This document shows, piece by piece, positions 22,557-34,769 of a stretch of DNA of 44,074 nucleotides. The stretch is from Saccoglossus kowalevskii. Its lineage: Eukaryota; Hemichordata; Enteropneusta; Harrimaniidae. A program made the position numbers and the translations under genes. The notes under the pieces are model-generated. The model ran no database searches. It had not been told where the DNA came from and was given only the letters and a program-made list of their open reading frames with translations. Within the stretch, counting starts at the first letter, position 1. Each line of letters opens with the position of its first letter. The DNA lies in the NCBI RefSeq assembly GCF_000003605.2, contig NW_003124589.1, positions 1-44,074 on the forward strand, given 5' to 3'.

Positions 22557-23499
22557 ACATACTTGGAGTAACACTACGGTAATTTAACAGCAATTCACGA
22601 AATATTTATTTACATTTTCGAACTTTTAACTATGGTAATTGTTAATATGATATCACAGGTAACAATCCCGATTGAAACAACCAACTTTGCAATCGCTTTT
22701 CACAACTTTGTAAGCAGTTTGTTGTCGATTTTTCGGTTGGCAGTTGTGATAATCTGCTCATATATGAGGCATTCTTGATACATTTACTTAATGTTTTCGA
22801 AATTTAACAGCGGGGGTGTCATGGCAATGACATAGGTTAAATATTCAAGCAACTCCGCCAAAATTTCCTTCGATTTTTCCAACATTGCACGCTGTTTTCT
22901 AACATTTTACAGTCAGTTCATGTGAAAATCTATAGGTTGCTTTCAACTAGCATTCATTAAATTTGTCGACTTTACAGCTGCGCGTTTCTATATGCCAACA
23001 ACTTAGGTCATATATACCGAAATATCTACCAAAGTTTCAATAACTCAGCACAACTTTGCCATCACTTTGAACAACTTTGCCCGGTGTGTTAACAGCTTAA
23101 AACCCAGTACGTGCCGATAGCATCTACAACTTGTTCTTGGAAATTAGAAACAAATTGAAAACTTTTCCTTAATTAAAATAGTTAAACAAATTCCACGATT
23201 TTCCACTATAAATAATTACCATCACAGTGAGAAAGAATGCAGGAACGTTGCCTTATATTTTAACTGTGTGTGTTATGAAACAAAAAAAAAATCAACTGCT
23301 CGTTTACTCAGGGAGTCACCCATGCATGTACTAACCACGATCGATTGCGCTTTACTTTAAACACTTGTTGTTCAGCTAACTACACAGCTGCATAGATTAT
23401 TTGAAATTAAGCCGAATTGGCAGGTATTTCATGTTTTTCGATGTTTTAAAATCGTTATCGCTGGCATGAAGTACCTTCTGGAATTGACCTATAACCTCT
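22557..23499 (+). repeat. Monomer 25 (related to 33/34)
   Basis: 943 bp. Shares with units 33 and/or 34 GCATTCATTAAAT, CGAAATATCTACC, ACTCAGCAC, TTAGAAACAAATTG, GAGTCACCC and CTTCTGGAATTG. GAGTCACCC breaks the GGGAGTCTCCC palindrome. Confidence 0.97.
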
Positions 23500-24442
23500 A
23501 CATACTTGGAGTAACACTACGGTAATTTAACAGCAATTCACGTAATATTTATTTACATTTTCGAACTTTTAACTATGGTAATTGTTAATATGATATCACA
23601 GGTAACAATCCCGATTGAAACAACCAACTTTGCAATCGCTTTTCACAACTTTGTAAGCAATTTGTTGTCGATTATTCGGTTGGCAGTTGTGATAATCTGC
23701 TTATATATGAGGCATTCTTGATACATTTACTTAATGTTTTCGAAATTTAACTGCGGGGGTGTCATGGCGATGACATAGGTTAAATATACAAGCAACTCCG
23801 CCAACATTTCCTTCGCTTTTTCCAACATTGCACGCTGTTTTCTAACATTTTACAGTCAGTTCATGTGAAAATCTATAGGTTGCTTTCAACTAGCATTTAT
23901 TACATTTGTCTACTTTACAGCTGCGCGTTTCTATATGCCAACAACTTAGATCATATATACCGATATATCTACCAAAGTTTCAATAACTTAGCACAACATT
24001 GCCATCACTTTGAACAACTTTGCCCGGTGTGTTAACAGCTTAAAACCCAGTACGTGCCGATTGCATCTACAACTTGTTCTTGGAAATTAGAAAAAAATTG
24101 AAAACTTATCCTTAATTAAAATAGTTACAAAAATTCCACGATTTTCCACTATAAATAATTACCATCACAGTGGGAAAGAATGCAGGAACGTTGCCTTATA
24201 TTTTAACTGTGTGTGTTATGAAACAAAAAATAAATCAACTGCTCGTTTACTCAGGGAGTGTCCCATGCATGTACTAACCACGATCGATTGCGCTTTACTT
24301 TAAACGTTTGTTGTTCAGCTAACAACACAGCTGCATAGATTATTTAAAATTAAGCCGAATTGGCAGGTATTTCATGTTTTTCGATGTTTTAAAATCGTTA
24401 TCGCTGGCATGAAGTACCTTCTAGAATTGACCTATAACCTCT
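23500..24442 (+). repeat. Monomer 26
   Basis: 943 bp. CGATGACATA is combined with AGTCAGTTC, a recombinant of the two types. Shares GAGTGTCCC and CTAACAACACAG with unit 19 and ATTACATTTGTC with unit 20. Private: CGTAATATTT, GATTATTCGG, GTCTACTTTAC. Confidence 0.97.
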
Positions 24443-25384
24443 ACATACTTGGAGTAACACTACGGTAATTTAACAGCAATTCACGAAATATTTATTTACA
24501 TTTTCGAACTTTTAACTATGGTAATTGTTAATATGATATCACAGGTAACAATCCCGATTGAAACAACCATCTTTTCAATCGCTTTTCACAACTTTGTAAG
24601 CAGTTTGTTGTCGATTTTTCGATTGGCAGTTGTGATAATCTGCTTTTATATGAGACATTTTTGATACATTTACTTAATGTTTTCGAAATTTAACTGCGGG
24701 GGTGTCATGGCGATGACATAGGTTAAATATACAAGCAACTCCGCCAACATTTCCTTCGCTTTTTCCAACAGTGCACGCTGTTTTCTAACATTTTACAGTC
24801 CGTTCATGTGAAAATCTATAGGTTGCTTTCAACTAGCATTTATTCAATTTGTCGACTTTACAGCTGCGCGTTTCTATATGCCAACAACTTAGGTCATATA
24901 TACCGATATATCTACCAAAGTTTCAATAACTTAGCACAACTTTGCCATCACTTTGAACAACTTTACCCGGTGTGTTAACAGCTTAAAACCCACTACGTGC
25001 CGATAGCATCTACAACTTGTTCTTGGAAATTAGAAAAAAATTTAAAACCTTTCCTTAATTAAAATAGTTACAAAAATTCAACGATTTTCCACTATAAATA
25101 ATTACCATCACAGTGAGAAAGAATGCAGGAAGGTTGCCTTATATTTTAACTGTGTGTGTTATGAAACAAAAAAAAATCAACTGCTCGTTTACTCAGGGAG
25201 TCTCCCATGCATGTACTAACCACGATCGATTGCGGTTTACTTTAAACGTTTGTTGTTCAGCTAACTACACAGCTGCATAGATTAGTTGAAGTTAAGCCGA
25301 ATTGGCATGTATTTCATGTTTTTCGATGTTTTAAAATCGTTATCGCTGGCATGAAGTACCTTCTAGAATTGACCTATAACCTCT
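24443..25384 (+). repeat. Monomer 27 (first-type markers)
   Basis: 942 bp. CGATGACATA, AGTCCGTTC and ATTCAATTT all present. Private: CATCTTTTCAATC, TCGATTGGC, GCTTTTATATGAGAC, GAAGGTTGCC and GCGGTTTAC. Confidence 0.97.
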
Positions 25385-26327
25385 ACATACTTGGAGTAAC
25401 ACTACGGTAATTTAACAGCAATTCACGAAATATTTATTTACATTTTCGAACTTTTAACTATGGTAATTGTTAATATGATATCACAGGTAACAATCCCCAT
25501 TGAAAAAAACAACTTTGCAATCGCTTTTCACAACTTTGTAAGCAGTATGTTGTCGATTTTTCGGTTGGCAATTGTGATAATCTGCTTATATATGAGGCAT
25601 TCTTGATACGTTTACTTAATGTTTTCGAAATTTAACAGCGGGGGTGTCATGGCAATGACATAGGTTAAATATACAAGCAACTCCGCCAAAATTTCCTTCG
25701 CTTTTTCCAACATTGCACGCTGTTTTCTAACATTTTACAGTCAGTTCATGTGAAAATCTATAGGTTGCTTTCAACTAGCATTTATTAAATTTGTCGACTT
25801 TACAGCTGCGCGTTTCTATATACCAACAACTTAGGTCATATATACCGATATATCTACCAAAGTTTCAATAAATTAGCATAACTTTGCCATCACTTTGAAC
25901 AACTTTACCCGGTGTGTTAACAGCTTAAAACCCACTACGTGCCGATAGCATCTACAACTTGTTCTTGGAAATTAGAAGAAAATTGAAAACATTTCCTTAA
26001 TTAAAATAGTTACAAAAATTCCACGATTTTCCACTATAAATAATTACCATCACAGTGAGAAAGAATGCAGGAACGTTGCCTTATATTTTAACTGTGTGTG
26101 TTATGAAACAAAAAAAAGATCAACTGCTCGTTTACTCAGGGAGTCTCCCATGCATGTACTAACCACGATCGATTGCACTTTACTTTAAACGTTTGTTGTT
26201 CAGCTAACTACACAGCTGCATAGATTATTTGAAATTAAGCCGAATTGGCAGGTATTTCATGTTTTTCGATGTTTTAAAATCGTTATCGCTGGCATGAAGT
26301 ACCTTCTAGAATTGACCTATAACCTCT
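25385..26327 (+). repeat. Monomer 28
   Basis: 943 bp. CCCATTGAAAAAAAC is shared with units 16 and 35 but the other variants of that pair are absent. GGCAATTGTG is shared with units 41, 44 and 45. Private: GCAGTATGTTG and TTAGAAGAAAATTG. Confidence 0.97.
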
Positions 26328-27266
26328 ACATACTTGGAGTAACACTACGGTAATTTAACAGCAATTCACGAAATATTTATTTACATTTTCGAACTTTTAA
26401 CTATGGTAATTGTTAATATGATATCACAGGTAACAATCCCTAATGAAAAAACAACTTTGCAATCGCTTTTCACAACTTTGTAAGCAGTTTGTTGTCGATT
26501 TTTCGGTTGGCAGTTGTGATAAGCTGCTTATATATGAGGCATTTTTGATATATTTACTTAATGTTTTCGAAATTTAACTGCGGGGTTGTCATGGCGATGA
26601 CATAGGTTAAATATACAAGCAACTCCGCCAACATTTCCTTCGCTTTTTTCAACATTGCACGCTGTTTTCTAACATTTTACAGTCAGTTCATGTGAACATC
26701 TATAGGTTGCTTTCAACTAGCATTTATTAAATGTGTCGACTTTACAGCTGCGCGTTTCTATATGCCAACAACTTAGGTCATATATACCGATATATCTACC
26801 AAAGTTGCAATAACTTAGCACAACTGCGCCATCACTTTGAACACTTTGCACGGTGTGTTAACAGCTTAAAACCCAGTACGTGCCGATAGCATCTACAACT
26901 TGTTCTCTGGAAATTAGAAAAAAATTGAAAACTTTTCCTTAATTAAAATAGTTAAAAAATTCCACGATTTTCCACTATAAATAATTACCATCACATTGAG
27001 AAAGAATGCAGGAACGTTGCCTTATATTTTAAGTGTGTGTTATGAAACAAACAAAAAATCAACTGCTCGTTTACTCAGGGAGTCTCCCATGCATGTACTA
27101 ACCACCATCGATTGCGCTTTACTTTAAACGTTTGTTGATCAGCTAACTACACAGCTGCCTAGATTATTTAAAATTAAGCCGAATTGGCAGGTATTTCATG
27201 TTTTTCGATGTTTTAAAATCGTTATCGCTGGCATGAAGTACCTTCTAGAATTGACCTATAACCTCT
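26328..27266 (+). repeat. Monomer 29 (related to 30)
   Basis: 939 bp. Shares GATAAGCTGC, GCATTTTTGAT and GTGAACATCT with unit 30, GCGGGGTTGTC with units 21 and 38, and AAATGTGTCGAC with unit 37. Private: AACTGCGCCATC, GAACACTTTGCACGG, CACATTGAG. Confidence 0.96.
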
Positions 27267-28210
27267 ACATACTTGGAGCAACACTACGGTAATTTAACAG
27301 CAATTCACGAAATATTTATTTACATTTTCGAACTTTTATCTATGGTAATTGTTAATATGATATCACAGGTAACAATCCCGAATGAAAAAAACAACTTTGC
27401 AATCGCTTTTCACAACTTTGTAAGCAGTTTGTTGTCGATTTTTCGGTTGGCAGTTGTGATAAGCTGCTTATATATGAGGCATTTTTGATACATTTACTTA
27501 ATGTTTTCGAAATTTAACTGCGGGGGTGTCATGGCGATGACATAGGTTAAATATACAAGCAACTCCGCCAACATTTCCTTCGCTTTTTCCAACATTGCAC
27601 GCTGTTTTCTAACATTTTACAGTCAGTTCATGTGAACATCTATATGTTGCTTTCAACTAGCATTTATTAAATTTGTCGACTTTACAGCTGCGCGTTTCTA
27701 TATGGCCAATAACATAGGTCATATATACCGATATATCTACCAAAGTTTCAATAACTTAGCACAACTTTGCCATCACTTTGAACAACTTTGCCCGGTGTGT
27801 TAACAGCTTAAAACCCAGTACGTGCCGATAGCATCTACAACTTGTTCTTGGAAATTAAAAAAAAAAATGAAAACTTTTCCTTAATTAAAATAGTTACAAA
27901 AATTCCACGATTTTCCACTATAAATAATTACCATCACAGTGAGAAAGAATGCAGGAACGTTGCCTTATATTTTAACTGTGAGTGTTATGAAACAAAAAAA
28001 AATCAACTGCTCGTTTACTCAGGGAGTCTCCCATGAAATTACTAAGCACAATCGATTGCGCTTTACTTTAAACGTTTGTTGTTCAGCTAACTACACAGCT
28101 GCATAGATTATTTAAAATTAAGCCGAATTGGCAGGTATTTCATGTTTTTCGATGTTTTAAAATCGTTATCGCTGGCATGAAGTACCTTCTAGAATTGACC
28201 TATAACCTCT
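27267..28210 (+). repeat. Monomer 30 (twin of 21)
   Basis: 944 bp. The start is the unit 21 type (GGAGCAACAC, TTTTATCTATGG). The end has CCCATGAAATTACTAAGCAC, shared in near form with units 31 and 32, so the unit joins two duplication histories. Confidence 0.97.
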
Positions 28211-29152
28211 ACATACTTGGAGTAACACAACGGTAATTTAACAGCAATTCACGAAATATTTATTTACATTTTCGAACTTTTAACTATGGTAATTGTTAAT
28301 ATGATATCACAGGTAACAATCCCGATTGAAACAACCAACATTGCAATCGCTTTTCACAACTTTGTAAGCAGTTTGTTGTCGATTTTTCGGTTGGCAGTTG
28401 TGATAATCTGCTTATATATGAGGCATTCTTGATACATTTACTTAATGTTTTCGAAATTTAACAGCGAGGGTGTCATGAGCAATGACATAGGTTAAATATA
28501 CAAGCAACTCCGCCAACATTTCCTTCGCTTTTTCCAACATTCACGCTGTTTTCTAACATTTTACAGTCAGTTCATGTGAAAATCTATAGGTTGCTTTCAA
28601 CTAGCATTTATTAAATTTCTCGACTTTACAGCTGCGCGTTTCTATATGCCAAAAACTTAGGTCATATATACCGATATATCTACCAAAGTTTCAATAACTT
28701 AGCACAACTTTGCCATCACTTTGAACAACTTTGCCCGGTGTGTTAACAGCTTAAAACCCAGTACGTGCCGATAGCATCTACAACTTGTTCTTGGAAATTA
28801 GAAAAAAATTGAAAACTTTTCCTTAATTAAAATAGTTACAAAAATTCCACGATTTTCCACTATAAATAATTACCATCACAGTGAGAAAGAATGCAGGAAC
28901 GTTGCCTTATATTTTAACTGTGAATGTTATGAAACAAAAAAAAATCAACTGCTCGTTTACTCAGGGAGTCTCCCACGAAATTACTAAGCACAATCGATTG
29001 CGCTTTACTTTAAACGTTTGTTGTTCAGCTAACTACACAGCTGCATAGATTATTTAAAATTAAGCCGAATTGGCAGGTATTTCATGTTTTTCGATGTTTT
29101 AAAATCGTTATCGCTGGCATGAAGTACCTTCTAGAATTGACCTATAACCTCT
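28211..29152 (+). repeat. Monomer 31 (duplicate of 32)
   Basis: 942 bp. Shares with unit 32 AACACAACGG, CCAACATTGCAATC, CCAACATTCACGCTG and AACAGCGAGGG. A G inserted in the loop of the palindrome (TGTCATGAGCAATGACA) is private. The end has CCCACGAAATTACTAAGC. Confidence 0.97.
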
Positions 29153-30093
29153 ACATACTTGGAGTAACACAACGGTAATTTAACAGCAATTCACGAAATA
29201 TTTATTTACATTTTCGAACTTTTAACTATGGTAATTGTTAATATGATATCACAGGTAACAATCCCGATTGAAACAACCAACATTGCAATCGCTTTTCACA
29301 ACTTTGTAAGCAGTTTGTTGTCGATTTTTCGGTTGGCAGTTGTGATAATCTGCTTATATATGAGGCATTCTTGATACATTTACTTAATGTTTTCGAAATT
29401 TAACAGCGAGGGTGTCATGGCAATGACATAGGTTAAATATACAAGCAACTCCGCCAACATTTCCTCCGCTTTTTCCAACATTCACGCTGTTTTCTAACAT
29501 TTTACAGTCAGTTCATGTGAAAATCTATAGGTTGCTTTCAACTAGCATTTATTAAATTTCTTGACTTTACAGCTGCGCGTTTCTATATGCCAACAACTTA
29601 GGTCATATATACCGATATATCTACCAAAGTTTCAATAACTTAGCACAACTTTGCCATCACTTTGAACAACTTTGCCCGGTGTGTTAACAGCTTACAACCC
29701 AGTACGTGCCGATAGCATCTACAACTTGTTCTTGGAAATTAGAAAAAAATTGAAAACTTTTCCTTAATTAAAATAGTTACAAAAATTCCACGATTTTCCA
29801 CTATAAATAATTACCATCACAGTGAGAAAGAATGCAGGAACGTTGCCTTATATTTTAACTGTGTGTGTTATGAAACAAAAAAAAAATCAACTGCTCGTTT
29901 ACTCACGGAGTCTCCCATGAAATTACTAACCACGATCGATTGCGCTTTACTTTAAACGTTTGTTGTCAGCTAACTACACAGCTGCATAGATTATTTAAAA
30001 TTAAGCCGAATTGGCAGGTATTTCATGTTTTTCGATGTTTTAAAATCGTTATCGCTTGCATGAAGTACCTTCTAGAATTGACCTATAACCTCT
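29153..30093 (+). repeat. Monomer 32 (duplicate of 31)
   Basis: 941 bp. Same linked set as unit 31 in its first ~400 bp (AACACAACGG, CCAACATTGCAATC, CCAACATTCACGCTG). The end keeps CCCATGAAATTACTAACC, partly reverted to consensus. Private: TTCCTCCGC and TTTCTTGACTTT. Confidence 0.97.
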
Positions 30094-31035
30094 ACATACT
30101 TGGAGTAACACTACGGTAATTTAACAGCAATTCACGAAATATTTATTTACATTTTCGAACTTTTAAATATGGTAATTGTTAATATGATATCACAGGTAAC
30201 AACCCCGATTGAAAAAACCAACTTTGCAATCGCTTTTCACAACTTTGTAAGCAGTTTGTTGTCGATTTTTCGGTTGGCAGTTGTGATAATCTGCTTATAT
30301 ATGAGGCATTCTTGATACGTTTACTTAATGTTTTCGAAATTTAACAGCGGGGGTGTCATGGCAATGACATAGGTTAAATATACAAGCAACTCCGCCAACA
30401 TTTCCTTCGATTTTTCCAACATTGCACGCTGTTTTCTAACATTTTACAGTCAGTTCATGTGAAAATCTATAGGTTGCTTTCAACTAGCATTTATTAAATT
30501 TGTCGACTTTACAGCTGCGCGTTTCTATATGCCAACAATTAAGGTAATATATACCGATATATCTACCAAAGTTTCAATGACTTAGCACAACTTTGCCATC
30601 ACTTTGAACAACTTTGCCCGGTGTGTTAACAGCTTAAAACCCAGTACGTGCCGATAGCATCTACAACTTGTTCTTGGAAATTAGAAACAAATTGAAAACT
30701 TTTCCTTAATTAAAATAGTTACAAAAATTCCACGATTTTCCACTATAAATAATTACCATCACAGTGAGAAAGAATGCAGGAACGTTGCCTTATATTTTAA
30801 CTGTGTGTGTTATGAAACAAAAAAAAATCAACTGCTCGTTTACTCAGGGAGTCACCCATGCATGTACTAACCACGATCGATTGTGCTTTACTTTAAACGT
30901 TTGTTGTTCAGCTAACTACACAGCTGCATAGATTATTTGAAATTAAGCCGAATTGGCAGGTATTTCATGTTTTTCTATGTTTTAAAATCGTTATCGCTGG
31001 CATGAAGTACCTTCTGGAATTGACCTATAAATTCT
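30094..31035 (+). repeat. Monomer 33 (related to 25)
   Basis: 942 bp. The end matches unit 25 (TTAGAAACAAATTG, GAGTCACCC, CTTCTGGAATTG). GATTGTGCTTTAC is shared with unit 34. Private: CAACAATTAAGGTAATATATACC and TATAAATTCTACATAC. Confidence 0.97.
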
Positions 31036-31949
31036 ACATACTTGGAGTAACACTACGGTAATTTAACAGCAATTCACGAAATATTTAATTACATTTTCGA
31101 ACTTTTAACTATGGTAATTGTTAATATGATATTACAGGTAACAATCCCGAATGAAACAACCAACTTTGCAATCGCTTATCACAACTTTGTAAGCAGTCTG
31201 TGGTCGATTTTTCGGTTGGCAGTTGTGATAATCTGCTTATATATGAGGCATTCTTGCTACGTTTACTTAATGTTTTCGAAATTTAGGTTAAATATACAAG
31301 CAACTCCGCCAACATTTCCTTCAATTTTTCCAACATTGCACGCTGTTTTCTAACATTTTACAGTCAGTTCATGTGAAAATCTCTAGGTTGCTTTCAACTA
31401 GCATTCATTAAATTTGTCGACTTTACAGCTGCGCGTTTCTATATGCCAACAACTTAGGTCATATATACCGAAATATCTACCAAAGTTTCAATGACTCAGC
31501 ACAACTTTGCCATCACTTTGAACAACTTTGCCCGGTGTGTTAACAGCTTAAAACCCAGTACGTGCCGATAGCATCTACAACTTGTTCTTGGAAATTAGAA
31601 ACAAATTGAAAACTTTTCCTTAATTAAAATAGTTACAAAAATTCCACGATTTTCCACTATAAATAATTACCATCACAGTGAGAAAGAATGCAGGAACGTT
31701 GCCTTATATTTTAACTGTGTGTGTTATGAAACAAAAAAAATTCAACTGCTCGTTTACTCAGGGAGTCACCCATGCATGTACAAACCACGATCGATTGTGC
31801 TTTACTTTAAACGTTTGTTGTTCAGCTAACTACACAGCTGCATAGATTATTTGAAATTAAGCCGAATTGGCAGGTATTTCATGTTTTTCGATGTTTTAAA
31901 ATCGTTATCGCTGGCATGAAGTACCTTCTAGAATTGACCTATAACCTCT
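31036..31949 (+). repeat. Monomer 34 (28-bp deletion)
   Basis: 914 bp, the shortest complete copy. The join ATTTA/GGTTAAAT at 31285/31286 lacks 28 bp that in other units contain the G-run and the TGTCAT-ATGACA palindrome. GCATTCATTAAAT, CGAAATATC and ACTCAGCAC are shared with unit 25. Confidence 0.97.
31281..31290 (+). other. 28-bp deletion junction in unit 34
   Basis: ATTTA joins directly to GGTTA at 31285/31286. By comparison with neighbours, 28 bp from ACAGCGGGGG to ATGACATA are missing. TA occurs at both deletion ends, so short microhomology may have been used. Confidence 0.9.
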
Positions 31950-32888
31950 ACATACTTGGAGTAACACTTCGGTAATTTAACAGCAATTCACGAAATATTT
32001 ATTAACATTTTCGAACTTTTAACTATGGTAATTGTTAATATGATATCACAGGTAACAATCCCCATTGAAAAAAACAACTTTGCAATCGCTTTTCACAACT
32101 TTGTAAACAGTTTGTTGTCGATTTTTCGGTTGGCAGTTGTGATAATCTGCTTATATATGAGGCATTCTTGATACGTTTACTTAATGTTTTCGAAATTTAA
32201 CAGCGGGGGTGTCATGGCAATGACATAGGTTAAATATACAAGCAACTCCGCCAACATTTCCTTCGCTTTTTCCAACATTGCACGCTGTTTTCTAAGATTT
32301 TACAGTCAGTTCATGTGAAAATCTATAGGTTGCTTTCAAACTAGCATTTATTAAATTGGTCGACTTTACAGCTGCGCGTTTCTATATGCCAACAACTTAG
32401 GTCATATATACCGATATATCTACCAAAGTTTCAATAATTTAGCACAACTTTGCCATCACTTTGAACAACTTTGCCCGGTGTGTTAACAGCTTAAAACCCA
32501 GTACGTTCCGATCGCATCTACAACTTGTTCTTGGAAATTAGAAAAAAAATTGAAAACTTTTCCTTAATTAAATAGTTACAAAATTCCACGATTTCCACTA
32601 TAAATAATTACCATCACAGTGAGAAGATGCAAGAACGTTGCCTTATAATTTAACTGTGTGTGTTATGAACCAAAAAAAAATCAACTGCTCGTTTACTCAG
32701 GGAGTCTCCCATGCATGTACTAACCACGATCGATTGCGCTTTACTTTAAACGTTTGTTGTTCAGTTAACTACCTAGCTGCATAGATTATTTGAAATTAAG
32801 CCGAATTGGCAGGTATTTCATGTTTTTCAATGTTTTAAAATCGTTATCGCTGGCATGAAATACCTTCTAGAATTGACCTGTAACCTCT
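31950..32888 (+). repeat. Monomer 35 (twin of 16)
   Basis: 939 bp. Carries the six linked variants listed for unit 16, at matching positions 17,870 bp downstream. Single-base losses cluster at about 32570-32630 (TTAAATAGTT, GATTTCCAC, GAGAAGATGC). Confidence 0.96.
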
Positions 32889-33828
32889 ACATACTTGGAG
32901 TAACACTACGGTAATTTAACAGAAATTCACGAAATATTTATTTACATTTTCGAACTTTTAACTATGGTAATTGTTAATATGATATCACAGGTAACAATCC
33001 CGTTTGAAACAACCAACTTTGCAATCTCATTTCACAACTTTGTAAGCAGTTTGTTGTCGATTTTTCGGTTGGTAGTTGTGATAATCTGCTTATATATGAG
33101 GCACTCTTGATACGTTTACTTAATGTTTTCGAAATTTAACAGCGGGGGTGTCATGGCAATGACATAGGTTAAATATACAAGCAACTCCGCCAACATTTCC
33201 TTCGCTTTTCCCAACATTGCACGCTGTTTTCTAACATTTTACAGTCAGTTCATGTGAAAATCTATAGGTTGCTTTCAACTAGCATTTATTGAATTTGTCG
33301 ACTTTACAGCTGCGCGTTTCTATATGCCAACAACTTAGGTCATATATACCGATATATCTACCAAAGTTTCAATAACTTAGCACAACTTTGCCATCACTTT
33401 GAACAACTTTGCCCGGTGTGTTAACAGCTTAAAACCCAGTACGTGCCGATAGCATCTACAACTTGTTCTTGGAAATTAGAAAAAAAATGAAAACTTTTCC
33501 TTAATTAAAATAGTTACAAAAATTCCACGATTTTCCAATATAAATAATTACCATCACAGTGAGAAAGAATGCAGGAACGTTGCCTTATATTTTAACTGTG
33601 TGTGTTATGAAACAAAAAAAACAACTGCTCGTTTACTCAGGGAGTCTCCCATGCATGTACTAACCACGATCGATTGCGCTTTACTTTAAACATTTGTTGT
33701 TCAGCTAACTACACAGCTGCATAGATTATTTGAAATTAAGCCGAATTGGAAGGTATTTCAGGTTTTTCGATGATTTAAAATCGTTATCGCTGGCATGAAG
33801 TACCTTCTAGAATTGACCTATAACCTCT
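32889..33828 (+). repeat. Monomer 36 (twin of 42)
   Basis: 940 bp. Shares with unit 42 alone CCCGTTTGAAAC, GCAATCTCATTTCAC and GGTTGGTAGTTG. Private: TTCCAATATAAATAA, which keeps the TATAAATA word, and GATGATTTAAAATCG. Confidence 0.97.
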
Positions 33829-34769
33829 ACATACTTGGTGTAACACTACGGTAATTTAACAGCAATTCACGAAATATTTATTTACATTTTCGAACTTTTA
33901 ACTATGGTAATTGTTAATATGATATCACAGGTAACAATCCCGATTGAAAAAAACAACTTTGCAATCGCTTTTCACAACTTTGTAAGCAGTTTGTTGTCGA
34001 TTTTTCGGTTGGCAGTTGTGATAATCTGCTTATATATGAGGCATTCTTGATACGTTTACTTAATGTTTTCGAAATTTATCAGCGGGGGTGTCATGGCAAT
34101 GACATACGTTAAATATACAAGCAACTCCGCCAACATTTCCTTCGATTTTTCCAACATTGCACGCTGTTTTCTAACATTTTACAGTCAGTTCATGTGAAAA
34201 TCTATAGGTTGCTTTGAACTAGCATTTATTAAATGTGTCGACTTTACAGCTGCGCGTTTCTATATGCCAACAACTTAGGTCATATATACCGATATATCTA
34301 CCAAAGTTTCAATAACTTAGCACAACTTTGCCATCACTTTGAACAACTTTGCCCGGTGTGTTAACAGCTTAAAACCCAGTACGTGCCGATAGCATCTACA
34401 ACTTGTTCTTGGAAATTAGAAAAAAATTGAAAACTTTTCCTTAATTAAAATAGTTACAAAAATTCCACGATTTTCCACTATAAATAATTACCATCACAGT
34501 GAGAAAGAATGCAGGAACGTTGCCTTATATTTTAACTGTGTGTGTTATGAAACAAAAAAAATCAACTGCTCGTTTACTCAGGGAGTCTCCCATGCATGTA
34601 CTAACCACGATCGATTGCGCTTTACTTTAAACGTTTGTTGTTCAGCTAACTACACAGCTGCATAGATTATTTGAAATTAAGACGAATTGGCTGGTATTTC
34701 ATGTTTTTCGATGTTTTAAAATCGTTATCGCTGGCATGAACTACTTTCTAGAATTGACCTATAACCTCT
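33829..34769 (+). repeat. Monomer 37
   Basis: 941 bp, second type. TTCGATTTTTCC and AAATGTGTCGAC are present. Private: ATTTATCAGCGG, GACATACGTT, CTTTGAACTAGC, TAAGACGAATTGGCTGG and GAACTACTTTC. Confidence 0.97.

Noticed and set aside
27273-27488. Open frame of 71 codons starting MEQHYGNL in units 21 and 30, with related frames in units 9 and 34
   Set aside because: It is open in these twins because of variants such as GGAGCAAC; the equivalent frame is closed in most other units. The hydrophobic stretch follows from T-rich DNA, not from a membrane protein.
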